A stretch of 64,000 bases of DNA from Myroides phaeus. Lineage in GTDB: Bacteria > Bacteroidota > Bacteroidia > Flavobacteriales > Flavobacteriaceae. This document shows, piece after piece, positions 34,304 through 44,134 of this stretch. Location of the stretch: NCBI RefSeq assembly GCF_009799805.1, contig NZ_CP047050.1:1316001-1380000 (forward strand), written 5' to 3'. Below the pieces are notes generated by a model that did not search any database, was not told the origin of the DNA, and worked only from the letters and a program-made list of their open reading frames with translations. A program made the position numbers and the translations under genes. Every line of letters begins with the position of its first letter. The first letter of the stretch is position 1.

Positions 34304-35302
34304 ATGAAAATTGCTTTCTTTTCAGCGCAGCCTTATGATATTACTTTCTTCAATAAAGAGAACAAAAGTTTCGGTTTTGAGTTAGAATATTTTGATACAG
34401 GATTAGAAGAACAAACAGTAAATCTTATTACTGAAGGTACGGATACTGTATGTGTATTCGTTAATGATAAAGTAGATGCTGAGGTTATTAAAAAATTAGC
34501 AAAGAAGAATGTGAAGTACATTGCTTTGCGTTGTGCTGGTTTTAATAATGTTGACCTTGAAGAGGCACATAAGCACAATATCAAAGTTTGTAGAGTACCT
34601 GCATATTCTCCTGAAGCAGTAGCTGAGCATACATTAGCTTTATTGTTTACATTGAATAGAAAAATTCACAAAGCATACAACCGTGTACGTGAACAAAACT
34701 ATTCTTTGAATGGACTATTAGGAACAAATATTTACAAAAAAACAGTAGGTATTGTTGGTACAGGTAATATTGGAGCTGTATTCTGTAGAATGATGAAAGC
34801 TTTAGGAACAGAAGTGTTGGCTTATGATATTTATGAGAATGAAGAATTGAAAAAAGAAGGTATCAAATATGTTAGCTTAGACGAGATTTACGCTAAATCT
34901 GATATTATTTCTTTACACTGTCCTTTGACTCCTGATACAATGCATTTGATTAACGAAAACACTATAGCTAAGATGAAAGATGGTGTGTTCTTGATAAACA
35001 CAAGTAGAGGAAAACTTATTGAATCACACGCGGCTATCCAAGCTTTGCGTGCAAAGAAAATAGGTGCTTTAGCTATTGACGTATATGAACAAGAGGAGAA
35101 GGTTTTTTTCCGCGACTTGTCTGAAACTATCTTAGAAGATGAGAGATTGCAGTTGTTAACATCATTCCCGAATGTAATTGTAACAGCTCACCAAGCTTTC
35201 TTTACAGATGAGGCATTATCTCAAATATCTTATATTACATTAGACAATTTAAAACAGTTATCTACTAAAGGAGCAATCGAAGGTAGAGTGGCTGAACTAT
35301 AA
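34304..35302 (+). CDS. ldhA: D-lactate dehydrogenase (2-hydroxyacid dehydrogenase)
   Basis: 332 residues from MKIAFFSAQPYD. NAD-binding motif GIVGTGNIGAVF (about 148-159) and the catalytic triad of the D-2-hydroxyacid dehydrogenases: Arg in NTSRGKLIES (about 233), Glu in DVYEQEE (about 262) and His in TAHQAFFT (about 294). The beginning and the AYSPEAVAEHTLAL stretch are those of the fermentative D-lactate branch. It reduces pyruvate to D-lactate with NADH in the cytoplasm. The ATG at 34304 is chosen over an upstream frame start that adds 9 unrelated residues. Single gene with its own terminator. Confidence 0.92.
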   Translation: MKIAFFSAQPYDITFFNKENKSFGFELEYFDTGLEEQTVNLITEGTDTVCVFVNDKVDAEVIKKLAKKNVKYIALRCAGFNNVDLEEAHKHNIKVCRVPAYSPEAVAEHTLALLFTLNRKIHKAYNRVREQNYSLNGLLGTNIYKKTVGIVGTGNIGAVFCRMMKALGTEVLAYDIYENEELKKEGIKYVSLDEIYAKSDIISLHCPLTPDTMHLINENTIAKMKDGVFLINTSRGKLIESHAAIQALRAKKIGALAIDVYEQEEKVFFRDLSETILEDERLQLLTSFPNVIVTAHQAFFTDEALSQISYITLDNLKQLSTKGAIEGRVAEL

Positions 35303-35328
35303 AAATATTATTGTAATTCTTGAATTCG

Positions 35329-35365
35329 GCAAGCAGAGACTTTTGTGTTTCTGCTTGCTTTTTTT
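35329..35365 (+). terminator. Terminator of ldhA
   Basis: GCAAGCAGAGAC...GTTTCTGCTTGC stem followed by seven T. The rest of the 300-bp space before the helicase (35366-35604) is AT-rich without other structure. Confidence 0.85.
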
Positions 35366-35604
35366 ATGGCTATTTTCTAATAGTAGATTTCTTGTTTTTA
35401 CTAACACTATTTGCGTTGAACTGGTGTTTTTTTGAATATGTATGTTTGTGTTGATATTAGAACTTAAACATTGTGTGTTTAACAAAGTTATAGTTGCTTT
35501 TGTAATGTAATCAAGGGCAAAGTGAAGATAAGTATTTGTGAAACTCGCATTTTGTAATTTAGTATACTTGATTTTTTTGTATCTTTTCCTTTTAATTCAT
35601 AACA

Positions 35605-38358
35605 GTGAAAGAGTTTCCCTCCCATATTGGTTTTAAATATACTTGGCGTAGTTATCAACAAAAGGTGTTAGACCAGTTAAGCCAACATTTAAGCGATGAT
35701 AAACTTCATATCGTCGCTCCTCCTGGTTCTGGGAAAACAGTACTTGGGCTTGAAGTAATGTTGCGATTAAATAAACCAACCTTAATTTTAGCTCCTACAT
35801 TGGCTGTTCGTAATCAATGGGTAGAACGCTTTTGTGAGTTGTTTTTACAAGTTGATGAGGTGCCTGATTGGATATCTCGTGATTTATACAATCCACAGTT
35901 TTTAACGGTTTCAACTTATCAAGGACTTCACGCTACTTTCAACAACCTAAAAGAGGAGGAAGAGGTATTAGAAGAGGAAGAAATAGAAAGAACCGTTTCT
36001 TACGGTAATAGGAATGGGGATACCATTATTCAATTACTAAAAGAGGCAGGTATTTCTACTATCATTGTAGATGAAGCACATCATTTGAAAAAGGAATGGT
36101 GGAAGTCTTTAGATTTTTTAGAACAGAAATTATCGCCAACTGTTGTTGGACTTACGGCAACGCCTCCTTATGATGTTACTGGGTTTGAGTGGAATCGTTA
36201 TATCTCATTAAACGGACCAATTGATGAAGAGATTTTTGTTCCGGAATTAATTGGACAAGGAGATTTGTGTCCTCATCAGGACTATATTTATTTTAGTATG
36301 CCTGAATTACACGAAAGAGAGGCTATACTTGAAATACGAAACAATGTTCACGAGATTTATACTAAGTTACGTCAGAATGAAGAGTTAATTGTAGATTTAG
36401 AACAAACACCTGTTTATCAAAAACCAATGGAGTATCTCGATTGGATATATGAGAACCTTGCGAACTATATGGCGTGTTTGGTATTAATAAACGATTTTAG
36501 GGGAACGGTGCCATCTGTACATTTAGAGATTTTAGGAGATGAAGAAACGACTGTTCCTATCCTGACATATGAATGGATGGAAAAGGCTTTAAACTTTTAT
36601 TGTTTTAGGGGAAAGATCTTTTTTGAAGACATTGAAGGATATGAAGAAAGGGTTGAGAAGATAATTAATAGACTTCGTCGTTATGGAGCGATGGAGCATC
36701 GACAAATACGTTTTGGAAATAGCAAAAAAGAGAACGCACTACTCAATGCGAGTGTCAATAAGCTGAGTAGTATTTTAGACATCGTTAATTTTGAGCACCA
36801 ATGTTTGCAAGATCAATTGCGCTTAGTAGTCTTAGCGGATTATATACGCAAGGAGTACCACGTTCAGAAAGAAATAAATGACAGTACCTTGAGTAAAGTA
36901 GGTGTTGTGTCAATTTTTGAACATTTGAGAAGAAATGCGCCTAATATTACTAAATTGGGAGTACTAACAGGATCATTAGTGATCATTCCTATTTCAGCGA
37001 AGGAGCGACTTGTAACGTTAATGCAAGAGAGAAATATAAAGGAAGTCGCCATACTTCCTGTAGCCTATGATAGTTCTTATATTGAAATAAGTATTAGAGA
37101 ACATTTTAAGAATGATGTAATTCATCTTATTACTCGGCTTTTTGAAGAAGGGGAAATAAAAGTATTAGTAGGTACCAAAGCTCTTTTAGGGGAAGGATGG
37201 GATGCTCCTGCAATTAATGCGCTTATCCTTGCCAGTGTTGTAGGCTCATACGTTTCTTCTAATCAAATGAGGGGCCGTGCTATTCGTACTGAACGTAATA
37301 ATCCTACAAAGACAGCAAATATTTGGCATTTAGTCTGCTTAGATCCGGATGTAGAACACGGAGGAAATGATAGAAATGTCTTGTCACGTCGTTTTCGTGG
37401 CTTTGTTGGAATATCAAATCACGAGGAAGAAGAGCAAGTTGTTATTAGCAATGGTACACAGCGATTGTTATTGCCTTATTCTTTACAATCGTATGAAGAG
37501 ATAGAGGAACAGAATAAAAGAACATTTGAACAAGCAAAGAATAGGGAGGCACTATACAGCCGATGGAATGAGGGAATCGCAAAGGGAACGGATTTAGTAC
37601 ATACGATTAAAGTGCCTTTTATACCTTCTCAGGACAATCGCACCTTAGAGAGTGTGAAAGCTTTTTATACTCATAAAACAATTGCGAATGCACTATTCTC
37701 TTTAGGTGTATTAATAGGTACTTTCTTGATTAACCAGTTTTATTTTTTAATGTTAAATGTGGTTATTTGGGGAGATATGAACAAAGAAGGCTTCTTGTTT
37801 TGGTTATTCAACACGTTCTTTATGGGAGTGTTTTTAAAGTTTGGTAAGAAGGCTTATAGAAATTATAAGATTGCCAGAAAGTATAGAGATATTAGTTTAG
37901 ATGTACTCAATATTGCAACTGCTTTATTAGAGACATTGTGTAAGTTTGAATTAATTGCAACACCTAAAGAAGAAATAGAGATTATCAGTAGAATTGATGT
38001 GTTTGGCAGTATCTATTGTGTTGTAAAAGGAACCACAGTGTTAGAAGGTAATTTATTCGTTAGCTGTTTAAATGAGATATTAGCTCCAATAGATAATCCA
38101 CGTTATGTAATCGAAAGACGTTCTTTTTTAGCTCACGCAGATAGTTACTCTGATTTTCACGCAGTGCCAGAATGTTTGGGAATGAATAGAAAGATGGTAG
38201 ATTACTTTGCTGGAAGATGGGCAAAGTACGTTGGTCCAACGCGCATTGTTTATACGCGAACACCTGAAGGTAGAAGCGAATTACTTAGTTGTCGAGTTGA
38301 TGCTTTGTCAAATCAGTTAGCTGATAATGGAATACGAGAAGAGAATGTGTGGGTATAA
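35605..38358 (+). CDS. DEAH-box superfamily II helicase with a membrane-anchored C-terminal part
   Basis: 917 residues, GTG start. Helicase motifs: Walker A APPGSGKT (38-45), Ia LAPTLAVRNQW, DEAH (156-159, VDEAHHLK), III LTATPP, and in the second RecA domain VGTKALLGEGWDAPAIN and the arginine motif SSNQMRGRAIRTER. Unusually, residues about 690-750 are hydrophobic, with two probable membrane helices (ALFSLGVLIGTFLINQFYFLM and GFLFWLFNTFFMGVFL), followed by a 160-residue soluble end with cysteine-poor mixed structure. SF2 helicases are rarely membrane-bound, so it may act at the envelope, for instance on incoming DNA. Function not established. Single gene between terminators. Confidence 0.8.
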   Translation: MKEFPSHIGFKYTWRSYQQKVLDQLSQHLSDDKLHIVAPPGSGKTVLGLEVMLRLNKPTLILAPTLAVRNQWVERFCELFLQVDEVPDWISRDLYNPQFLTVSTYQGLHATFNNLKEEEEVLEEEEIERTVSYGNRNGDTIIQLLKEAGISTIIVDEAHHLKKEWWKSLDFLEQKLSPTVVGLTATPPYDVTGFEWNRYISLNGPIDEEIFVPELIGQGDLCPHQDYIYFSMPELHEREAILEIRNNVHEIYTKLRQNEELIVDLEQTPVYQKPMEYLDWIYENLANYMACLVLINDFRGTVPSVHLEILGDEETTVPILTYEWMEKALNFYCFRGKIFFEDIEGYEERVEKIINRLRRYGAMEHRQIRFGNSKKENALLNASVNKLSSILDIVNFEHQCLQDQLRLVVLADYIRKEYHVQKEINDSTLSKVGVVSIFEHLRRNAPNITKLGVLTGSLVIIPISAKERLVTLMQERNIKEVAILPVAYDSSYIEISIREHFKNDVIHLITRLFEEGEIKVLVGTKALLGEGWDAPAINALILASVVGSYVSSNQMRGRAIRTERNNPTKTANIWHLVCLDPDVEHGGNDRNVLSRRFRGFVGISNHEEEEQVVISNGTQRLLLPYSLQSYEEIEEQNKRTFEQAKNREALYSRWNEGIAKGTDLVHTIKVPFIPSQDNRTLESVKAFYTHKTIANALFSLGVLIGTFLINQFYFLMLNVVIWGDMNKEGFLFWLFNTFFMGVFLKFGKKAYRNYKIARKYRDISLDVLNIATALLETLCKFELIATPKEEIEIISRIDVFGSIYCVVKGTTVLEGNLFVSCLNEILAPIDNPRYVIERRSFLAHADSYSDFHAVPECLGMNRKMVDYFAGRWAKYVGPTRIVYTRTPEGRSELLSCRVDALSNQLADNGIREENVWV

Positions 38359-38451
38359 GCAAACTGAGTATGTCGAGTTGATCAAGAAATAGATTATAAT
38401 TAGCTTATACAAGTACATAAAAATATCTTGTAATAGTGTAGATATAAATTT

Positions 38452-38490
38452 AAACGCCCATTTAGCAAGTGCTATAATGGGCGTTTTTTT
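38452..38490. terminator. Terminator downstream of the helicase gene
   Basis: AAACGCCCAT ... ATGGGCGTTT stem and T-run; it lies between the helicase gene (+) and the outer-membrane protein gene (-) and can serve both. Confidence 0.8.
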
Positions 38491-38504
38491 GTAATCAAGA
38501 CTAA

Positions 38505-40877
38505 CTAATTACTTCTGTTTTTATCTTCGAAGCGAGCTTCTTTTATTTGTTTTTTATTGCTGCTATTTCCAAAAGAATACGAAGCACTAAGGTTTAGTCT
38601 TCTTGAATTCCATTTGTTAGCAAATGTTTGTGTATTGTTTTCATAATACATTGTTCCACTTGATTTTCCTGTGTTGAATATATCAGAAAGGGTTACGTTT
38701 ATATTAAGCTTTTTATCTAATAGAGCAAACTTAGCTCCTGTAGATAATGTTTTGTAACTATTATATCTTGTGTTGTCTTCTTTATTCGGAAGTTGGTGAT
38801 ACCAGTTTAAGAATAGTTTTATTGTTTTAGCGTTATTTACATTAAATGTGTTTTGTGAGTAATAGCTAAAAGTTGGTCCATTCTGAGGTACTTGTGATGC
38901 TTCCTGTGCTCTATAGTACGCAATAGCATAGTAATAGTTCGTACCTGTATTAGTTTCCCACCAAGGCAGTATTTTATTACTATAAGACGCATCAATACCA
39001 TAACTTTCCTGGTTAAGCATATTGTAATATGTAGAAGCCATTATTCCATTTTCAAATGTTGCTAATTGATCAAATGAATCTGTCAATTTGCTATAGTTTA
39101 GCGTGAATGACAGCGTGCTATTGAATACATAGTTTAATTCAAAATTGTTTGTAATAGCAGGACTTAATTCAGGGTTACCACTGTTGTATGAATATTTGTT
39201 CTCATAATATCTAAACGGATTTAGAATGTTAGAATACGGTCTATTGATACGTTTTGCGTAATTAAAACTAAATGAGTGATTGTCATTAGGGTCAAATGAT
39301 ATATAGGCTGTAGGGAACCATTTACCATAAGACTTCGTAAACTTTTCATCTGTATCTAACAAATGACCTTTTACTTCTGTTTGTTCATAGCGCAGACCTC
39401 CTTTTACTTGCCATTTGTCACTTAACTTTTTGCTTAAGCTGAAATAAGCAGCATAATTATCTTCTGCATAGTTAAAGCGATTGCTCTTTTTGTTGTCTAA
39501 AACATAGTCATCGTTCTTCCAATTGTAATAATTTACAGTTGCCTTGTTGTCGTAATTTGTGTATTTACCACCTATTTCAACATCAGCCCATTTTAGTTTG
39601 TAAGACAAATCAGCAGTAGCACTCCATACATTATAGTCAAGTTTATTTGTGTAATACATTTGATTACTAATAGCACTTATAGCGTTATAGTCCACAATTG
39701 TGTTTGTGTTGTCTGGAATATTAGCAAAATAATTTACTCCTAAAGACAACTTACTACCTAAGGTGTCTAACTTCTGGTCAAAGAAGGTATTTAGTGTGTG
39801 ATAATAGTTTTTCGAATCACCACTGCTCAATGATGTTATTGTTGAATCAATGACAGCTTGAGGGTATGTGCTATAAATAGTCTTGTTATGACGCTTAGAG
39901 TCGTTTGTCATACGTGTGATGTCGTATGTTACACCAACTAACGCATTGTCTGTAATTTGGTAATTCGTAGTTAAGTTTCCACCAACAGATTTGTATTTCG
40001 AATTCCAATCTGAGTTAGAAGCCATCCCTTTTGTCGCTTCTGTATAGGTGTAATTGTTTTCAGATTGGTAGTGGCTGTCATTACCATTAGCCTTCAACAT
40101 TATACTCCACTTTTTATTTTGAAAGTTTACACTCCCATTTGCATTATAGCTTGGATTGTTATTATAGGAATACGAACCACTTGCAGTACCATATAATCCC
40201 ATTGTCTTATTTTTTTTCAACACAATGTTTATCATTCCGCTATTACCAGATGCTTCATATCTGGCAGGGGGAGAAGTAATCACTTCAATACGCTCGATAT
40301 CATCAGAGCGCAATGTTTTTAAATAGTTAGTTAATGCATCGCCTGATAAGTATAGCGGTCTATCATCTACCATAATTGTAACGCCACTTTTACCAACAAT
40401 ACTCACTTTATCATCTACTACTTTTACAAGTGGGGTGTTGGTCAATGCTTCAATAGCATTCATACCTTGAGATGAAATACTATTAGCTGTATTGAATACA
40501 AGACGATCCACTTTGCGTTCGATCAGCTTTTTCTCTGCCTGTAAAACAATTTCGTCTAATTGGTTATTATCTTTAATTTGAATTACCCCCAAATCAATAC
40601 TCTCTGTCAATGATAATTTTTGATTGTTGAGGTTTTTGCCGAAGTACACAATTTTAAAATCATAATCACCTGTAGGGATATCTTCTATTGTAAAGGTTCC
40701 ATTCTCATCAGAGAATACTTGTTTAATCAATACGTCCTTCGGCTGTGTTAATAATATTTCAGCAAAGTCAATAGGCGTGTTGTTTTCATTAGTTACTTTT
40801 CCTTTAATCGTATGCTGTGCCCAAGTAGTTGTGCAAAACAAAGAAAATAGAAAAGTAGTTGTCAAAAAATGTTTCAT
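38505..40877 (-). CDS. TonB-receptor-like outer-membrane barrel protein, copy 1
   Basis: 790 residues. Signal peptide (MKHFLTTTFLFSLFCTTTWA), a carboxypeptidase-regulatory-like domain (HTIKGKVTNENNTPIDFAEILL, about 22-100), a plug-like region (IDRVEVITSPPARYEASGNSGMINIVL pattern, about 115-235) and a C-terminal beta-barrel ending in SASYSFG...K. This is the outer_membrane-beta-barrel family of Bacteroidota, similar to TonB receptors but usually without a TonB box or SusD partner. The substrate is unknown. Its paralogue is directly upstream with 14 bp between, so the two are co-transcribed. Confidence 0.85.
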   Translation of the reverse strand: MKHFLTTTFLFSLFCTTTWAQHTIKGKVTNENNTPIDFAEILLTQPKDVLIKQVFSDENGTFTIEDIPTGDYDFKIVYFGKNLNNQKLSLTESIDLGVIQIKDNNQLDEIVLQAEKKLIERKVDRLVFNTANSISSQGMNAIEALTNTPLVKVVDDKVSIVGKSGVTIMVDDRPLYLSGDALTNYLKTLRSDDIERIEVITSPPARYEASGNSGMINIVLKKNKTMGLYGTASGSYSYNNNPSYNANGSVNFQNKKWSIMLKANGNDSHYQSENNYTYTEATKGMASNSDWNSKYKSVGGNLTTNYQITDNALVGVTYDITRMTNDSKRHNKTIYSTYPQAVIDSTITSLSSGDSKNYYHTLNTFFDQKLDTLGSKLSLGVNYFANIPDNTNTIVDYNAISAISNQMYYTNKLDYNVWSATADLSYKLKWADVEIGGKYTNYDNKATVNYYNWKNDDYVLDNKKSNRFNYAEDNYAAYFSLSKKLSDKWQVKGGLRYEQTEVKGHLLDTDEKFTKSYGKWFPTAYISFDPNDNHSFSFNYAKRINRPYSNILNPFRYYENKYSYNSGNPELSPAITNNFELNYVFNSTLSFTLNYSKLTDSFDQLATFENGIMASTYYNMLNQESYGIDASYSNKILPWWETNTGTNYYYAIAYYRAQEASQVPQNGPTFSYYSQNTFNVNNAKTIKLFLNWYHQLPNKEDNTRYNSYKTLSTGAKFALLDKKLNINVTLSDIFNTGKSSGTMYYENNTQTFANKWNSRRLNLSASYSFGNSSNKKQIKEARFEDKNRSN

Positions 40878-40891
40878 AATTAGATAGTAGG

Positions 40892-43273
40892 TTATTTTCG
40901 GTTGATTTCGTCTTTATTTCCTCCCTGATGCTCTGTTACTCTAATTTTAGAGTTTCCAAAAGAGTAAGAAAGTCCAACATTAACATAGCGAGTTAGTGCA
41001 TTTGCTTTATAGGTTTGTCGCACCCCATTCGTTTCTGTTACAGCAGTTTGTCCACTTGTTCGCAATACGTCATTTACATATAACGACATATTTAGCTTTT
41101 TATTTAACATAGCGTATTTTAAACCAAGATTTAAAGACGACATAGTATTAAGTTTGTACATCAAAACATTAAATTTAGGCTGTACCCAAAAGTCAACTTG
41201 AGCTTGTAATGTTTTCTCTGTATTTAGATTAATAGTGTTGTTAGTAGAGAAATAAGTTCCCCAACCATTTAGCGTTTCAAAGTCTAAATCTTTGATAAGT
41301 TTTGTTCGATTGTGAAATGCACTGAATGAGTTTTGCGATTGTAACCAAGGCAGTGTATTGAATACATAAGTGATAGATCCGTTAAAAGAATACATATCGA
41401 AAATATTATCGTTTAAATACATCTGTGTGTTTGTTTCTGGATCTGCAATTGGGTATTGAGAAAAAGAGTCTTTTGATTTGGCATAACGCACAGAAGTTAT
41501 CAACTTTCCTTTAAACGTATGTGTAAGTTCTACACTGTTAGAAAAAATAGGTTGTATTTTAGGATTCCCTTCTACAAAACTGTATTCGTTAACATACCAA
41601 CGGAAAGGATTTAACTGCCAAAAGCTTGGACGCATAATACGACGGCTGTAATTCACAGAAAATGTATTATCGTCATTCATCTCGTAAGAAACATATAAAC
41701 TCGGGAATAGTTTTGTGTAATCATTCTTATCTGTTGTATTGTAAATCTTAGAAAACCCTTCTGTTTGTGTACTTTCTAATCTTAGACCAGCTTGCGCTTG
41801 CCATTTTTCTCCAAAAGATTTGTTTCCACTAACATATACAGCTTGAGTGTTTTCTTTATATTCAAAATTATCTCTCTGTTTATCATCTTGAACAGGACTA
41901 CCAGAAGTTAGATCAAAGAAGTTTGTTTTGTTTTTAGTAGTTGTAAAACTCGCCTTTGCTCCATAGGAAAGTTTAAAACTTTTAAAAGGTTGTTCAACGT
42001 CAACTTTAACACTGTAATTATCTATATTTTGTTCTCCTGTACTCTCTGCGATATATGCTTTGTTAACAACGTTATCAACACTATGTTCATTTGTGTTGAA
42101 AAGTCTACTTTTATCGTTGTTAAAAGTAAAGTAATCAAAGTCTAAATTTAGTTTAGTTCCCAGTGTATCAAGCTTTTGAATAAGATGTGCGTTAACAGAG
42201 TGATTGTTAGTAATATTTTTTGTTTTCCCGTCAGTTTCGATTGTTTTTATTAAGTTATCAACAGGGTTATTAACAATAGTAGTTGTGTAATCATCATTAC
42301 TTGGTGTATTTTTACCACCTCTGTATTGTACGCCAAAAGACGTTTTGTCAGAAGCCTTATAATCAATTAAGAAGTTACCAGAAATACTTCCATTGTTTGA
42401 ATTGCTATCATTAGTTGATGACCAAGTTTGGGTAGGGTAAGCGATAATCGATTTATCTTTTCCTGCAGCATAACCTGTTGTTCCATTAACACTTGCATTT
42501 ATAGATACTTTATTCTTATTATAATTGAATACATCTCCAAATCTCCATATTGCTTTTTGTGAAGCCATAACACCTGTAGATATTTGGTTGCTCCACGCAT
42601 CTTGTTTAGGTTCTTTTAGAACAATGTTGATAAGTCCGCTTTGTCCCTCTGCTTCATATTTAGCAGGAGGAGCAGTAATTACTTCGATCTTTTTAATATT
42701 ATCAGAAGGAATTGTTTTTAAATAGTTTAGTAATTGTTCTCCTGAGAGATGTACAATTTTATCATCAATCATTACTCTAACAGCGCCTTTTCCAATTAAG
42801 TCAATTGATTGGTCATCTACTTTTACTCCAGGGGTTAGTTTAAGTAGGTCGGTTGCATTGTTATTAGTAGCGTGAACAGAATTTTCAATGTTGAAAACAG
42901 TTCGATCTACTTTTCGTTCAAAAAGTTTCGCTTGTGTTTTGACAACAATTTCGTCTAAGTTGTTATTAGTGTCAATTTTTATTTCACCTAAATCTACCGG
43001 AGTAGTTACTTCAATTGTCTTTTCAAGATATTGAATACCTAAGCTATGTATTTGAAATAAGTAAGCGTTATTTTCTACATTATCTAAATTGAATACCCCT
43101 TTTTCATTGGAAAATGTCTGTTGAACTAATTTTCCATTCATATCCAATAAATATATTTCAGCAAAATCTACGGGTGTTTTTTCTGTATTAACGATAGTCC
43201 CTTTAATACTGTTTTGAGCATTTGCAGCAAGTGTAATTAAAAATAGGGAAGCAGTTAGTATAAAATGTTTCAT
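40892..43273 (-). CDS. TonB-receptor-like outer-membrane barrel protein, copy 2
   Basis: 793 residues, a paralogue of the next gene with the same order: signal peptide (MKHFILTASLFLITLAANA), carboxypeptidase-like domain (NSIKGTIVNTEKTPVDFAEIYLL), plug-like part (IKKIEVITAPPAKYEAEGQSG) and barrel. Corresponding stretches such as DEIVVKTQAKLFERKVDRTVFNIENS and DEIVLQAEKKLIERKVDRLVF show tandem duplication. First gene of the pair. No SusD-like lipoprotein is nearby, so it is unlikely to be a polysaccharide locus; a role in uptake of a small ligand or in envelope maintenance is possible. Confidence 0.85.
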   Translation of the reverse strand: MKHFILTASLFLITLAANAQNSIKGTIVNTEKTPVDFAEIYLLDMNGKLVQQTFSNEKGVFNLDNVENNAYLFQIHSLGIQYLEKTIEVTTPVDLGEIKIDTNNNLDEIVVKTQAKLFERKVDRTVFNIENSVHATNNNATDLLKLTPGVKVDDQSIDLIGKGAVRVMIDDKIVHLSGEQLLNYLKTIPSDNIKKIEVITAPPAKYEAEGQSGLINIVLKEPKQDAWSNQISTGVMASQKAIWRFGDVFNYNKNKVSINASVNGTTGYAAGKDKSIIAYPTQTWSSTNDSNSNNGSISGNFLIDYKASDKTSFGVQYRGGKNTPSNDDYTTTIVNNPVDNLIKTIETDGKTKNITNNHSVNAHLIQKLDTLGTKLNLDFDYFTFNNDKSRLFNTNEHSVDNVVNKAYIAESTGEQNIDNYSVKVDVEQPFKSFKLSYGAKASFTTTKNKTNFFDLTSGSPVQDDKQRDNFEYKENTQAVYVSGNKSFGEKWQAQAGLRLESTQTEGFSKIYNTTDKNDYTKLFPSLYVSYEMNDDNTFSVNYSRRIMRPSFWQLNPFRWYVNEYSFVEGNPKIQPIFSNSVELTHTFKGKLITSVRYAKSKDSFSQYPIADPETNTQMYLNDNIFDMYSFNGSITYVFNTLPWLQSQNSFSAFHNRTKLIKDLDFETLNGWGTYFSTNNTINLNTEKTLQAQVDFWVQPKFNVLMYKLNTMSSLNLGLKYAMLNKKLNMSLYVNDVLRTSGQTAVTETNGVRQTYKANALTRYVNVGLSYSFGNSKIRVTEHQGGNKDEINRK

Positions 43274-43432
43274 AGTATTTATCTTTTCTGCTTATCTAAA
43301 AGACTATAAATATGCCAATGAGAAAATAAAATACAACTAACTGTTTTGCAGGTGTTTGTTTTTTGTGTAGAGAATAAGAGTGTTCAGATATGGACAGTTT
43401 TTTTGCGAAAGTGAACAGAAAAGGAAGGTATA

Positions 43433-43555
43433 TAAAAAAAGAAAACTGCTTGGGGAAAGCAGTTTTCTTGGCTAAGCTATATGATTAAATTATTTCTGAC
43501 TAAAAGATAATCACTTTTTGAGCTTGACCGGCTTTGTTGTTTATGAAAATTTGTT
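43433..43555 (-). ncRNA. Candidate small RNA in an intergenic region
   Basis: On the minus strand a -7 box TACTTTTG (43560-43567) is followed by about 85 nt without a useful reading frame, then a strong terminator: GAAAACTGCTT-TCCCC-AAGCAGTTTTC (43467-43441) and a T-run. No minus-strand protein gene lies between, so the terminator has no other owner. The predicted transcript is about 120 nt. No -33 element was found. It lies in the 405-bp space 43274-43678. Confidence 0.4.
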
Positions 43556-43678
43556 AGCACAAAAGTACTGATATTTTTGATATATTTTACTTTATGAAAT
43601 TATAATTGTTATTTTTGTTTCTAAAATACGTTTGTACTTATATAATTTTAAGAAAGGACGTGCGCTAATGTTAAGTTT

Positions 43679-43963
43679 ATGGAAATAGATAAGATTAAAA
43701 GTAGAAGAAAATTATTGGGATATTCTCAAGAATTTGTAGCGAGTAAGTTAGGACTTTCTCAAAAAGCTTATTCTGATATTGAGAGTGGGAAGACAAAGCT
43801 GAAAAGCGAAGTGTTGAATGAAATTGCTAAGATATTGGAAATTTCTCCTGCTACTATTTGTCCAATTGCGTGTGATTGTCATTTTGATATTGATGCAAAA
43901 CACAAGGGATTGATAACTTATTTAATGGAAAGAGGAATTGATTTTCCTGAGAAGTTCATTTAA
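43679..43963 (+). CDS. Small XRE-family regulator
   Basis: 94 residues. Helix-turn-helix at about 5-58 (IKSRRKLLGYSQEFVASKLGLSQKAYSDIESGK), then a short C-terminal tail with CPIACDCHFDID, three cysteines and a histidine, which might bind metal or be redox-sensitive. It stands alone and is followed by a very strong hairpin. Targets unknown. Confidence 0.8.
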   Translation: MEIDKIKSRRKLLGYSQEFVASKLGLSQKAYSDIESGKTKLKSEVLNEIAKILEISPATICPIACDCHFDIDAKHKGLITYLMERGIDFPEKFI

Positions 43964-44041
43964 GACAATACAGATAATAGTATACCTTATTTTTATATTG
44001 TTTCTTTAAGTAAATTTAAAAGAAAGAGGAATAGGTATTGC

Positions 44042-44092
44042 ATATAACAAAAAATAGGGTGCCTTACTAAGGCACCCTATTTTTTGTTATAT
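44042..44092. terminator. 25-bp perfect hairpin terminator
   Basis: Two perfect 25-nt arms around one base (core AATAGGGTGCCTTA-C-TAAGGCACCCTATT), A-rich on the left and T-rich on the right. It ends the XRE gene and is bidirectional. The rest of 43964-44633 holds only the transposase remnant. Confidence 0.85.
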
Positions 44093-44134
44093 ACATCAAT
44101 AACGAAAGTTGTGGATTAAACAAGACAATGATTA

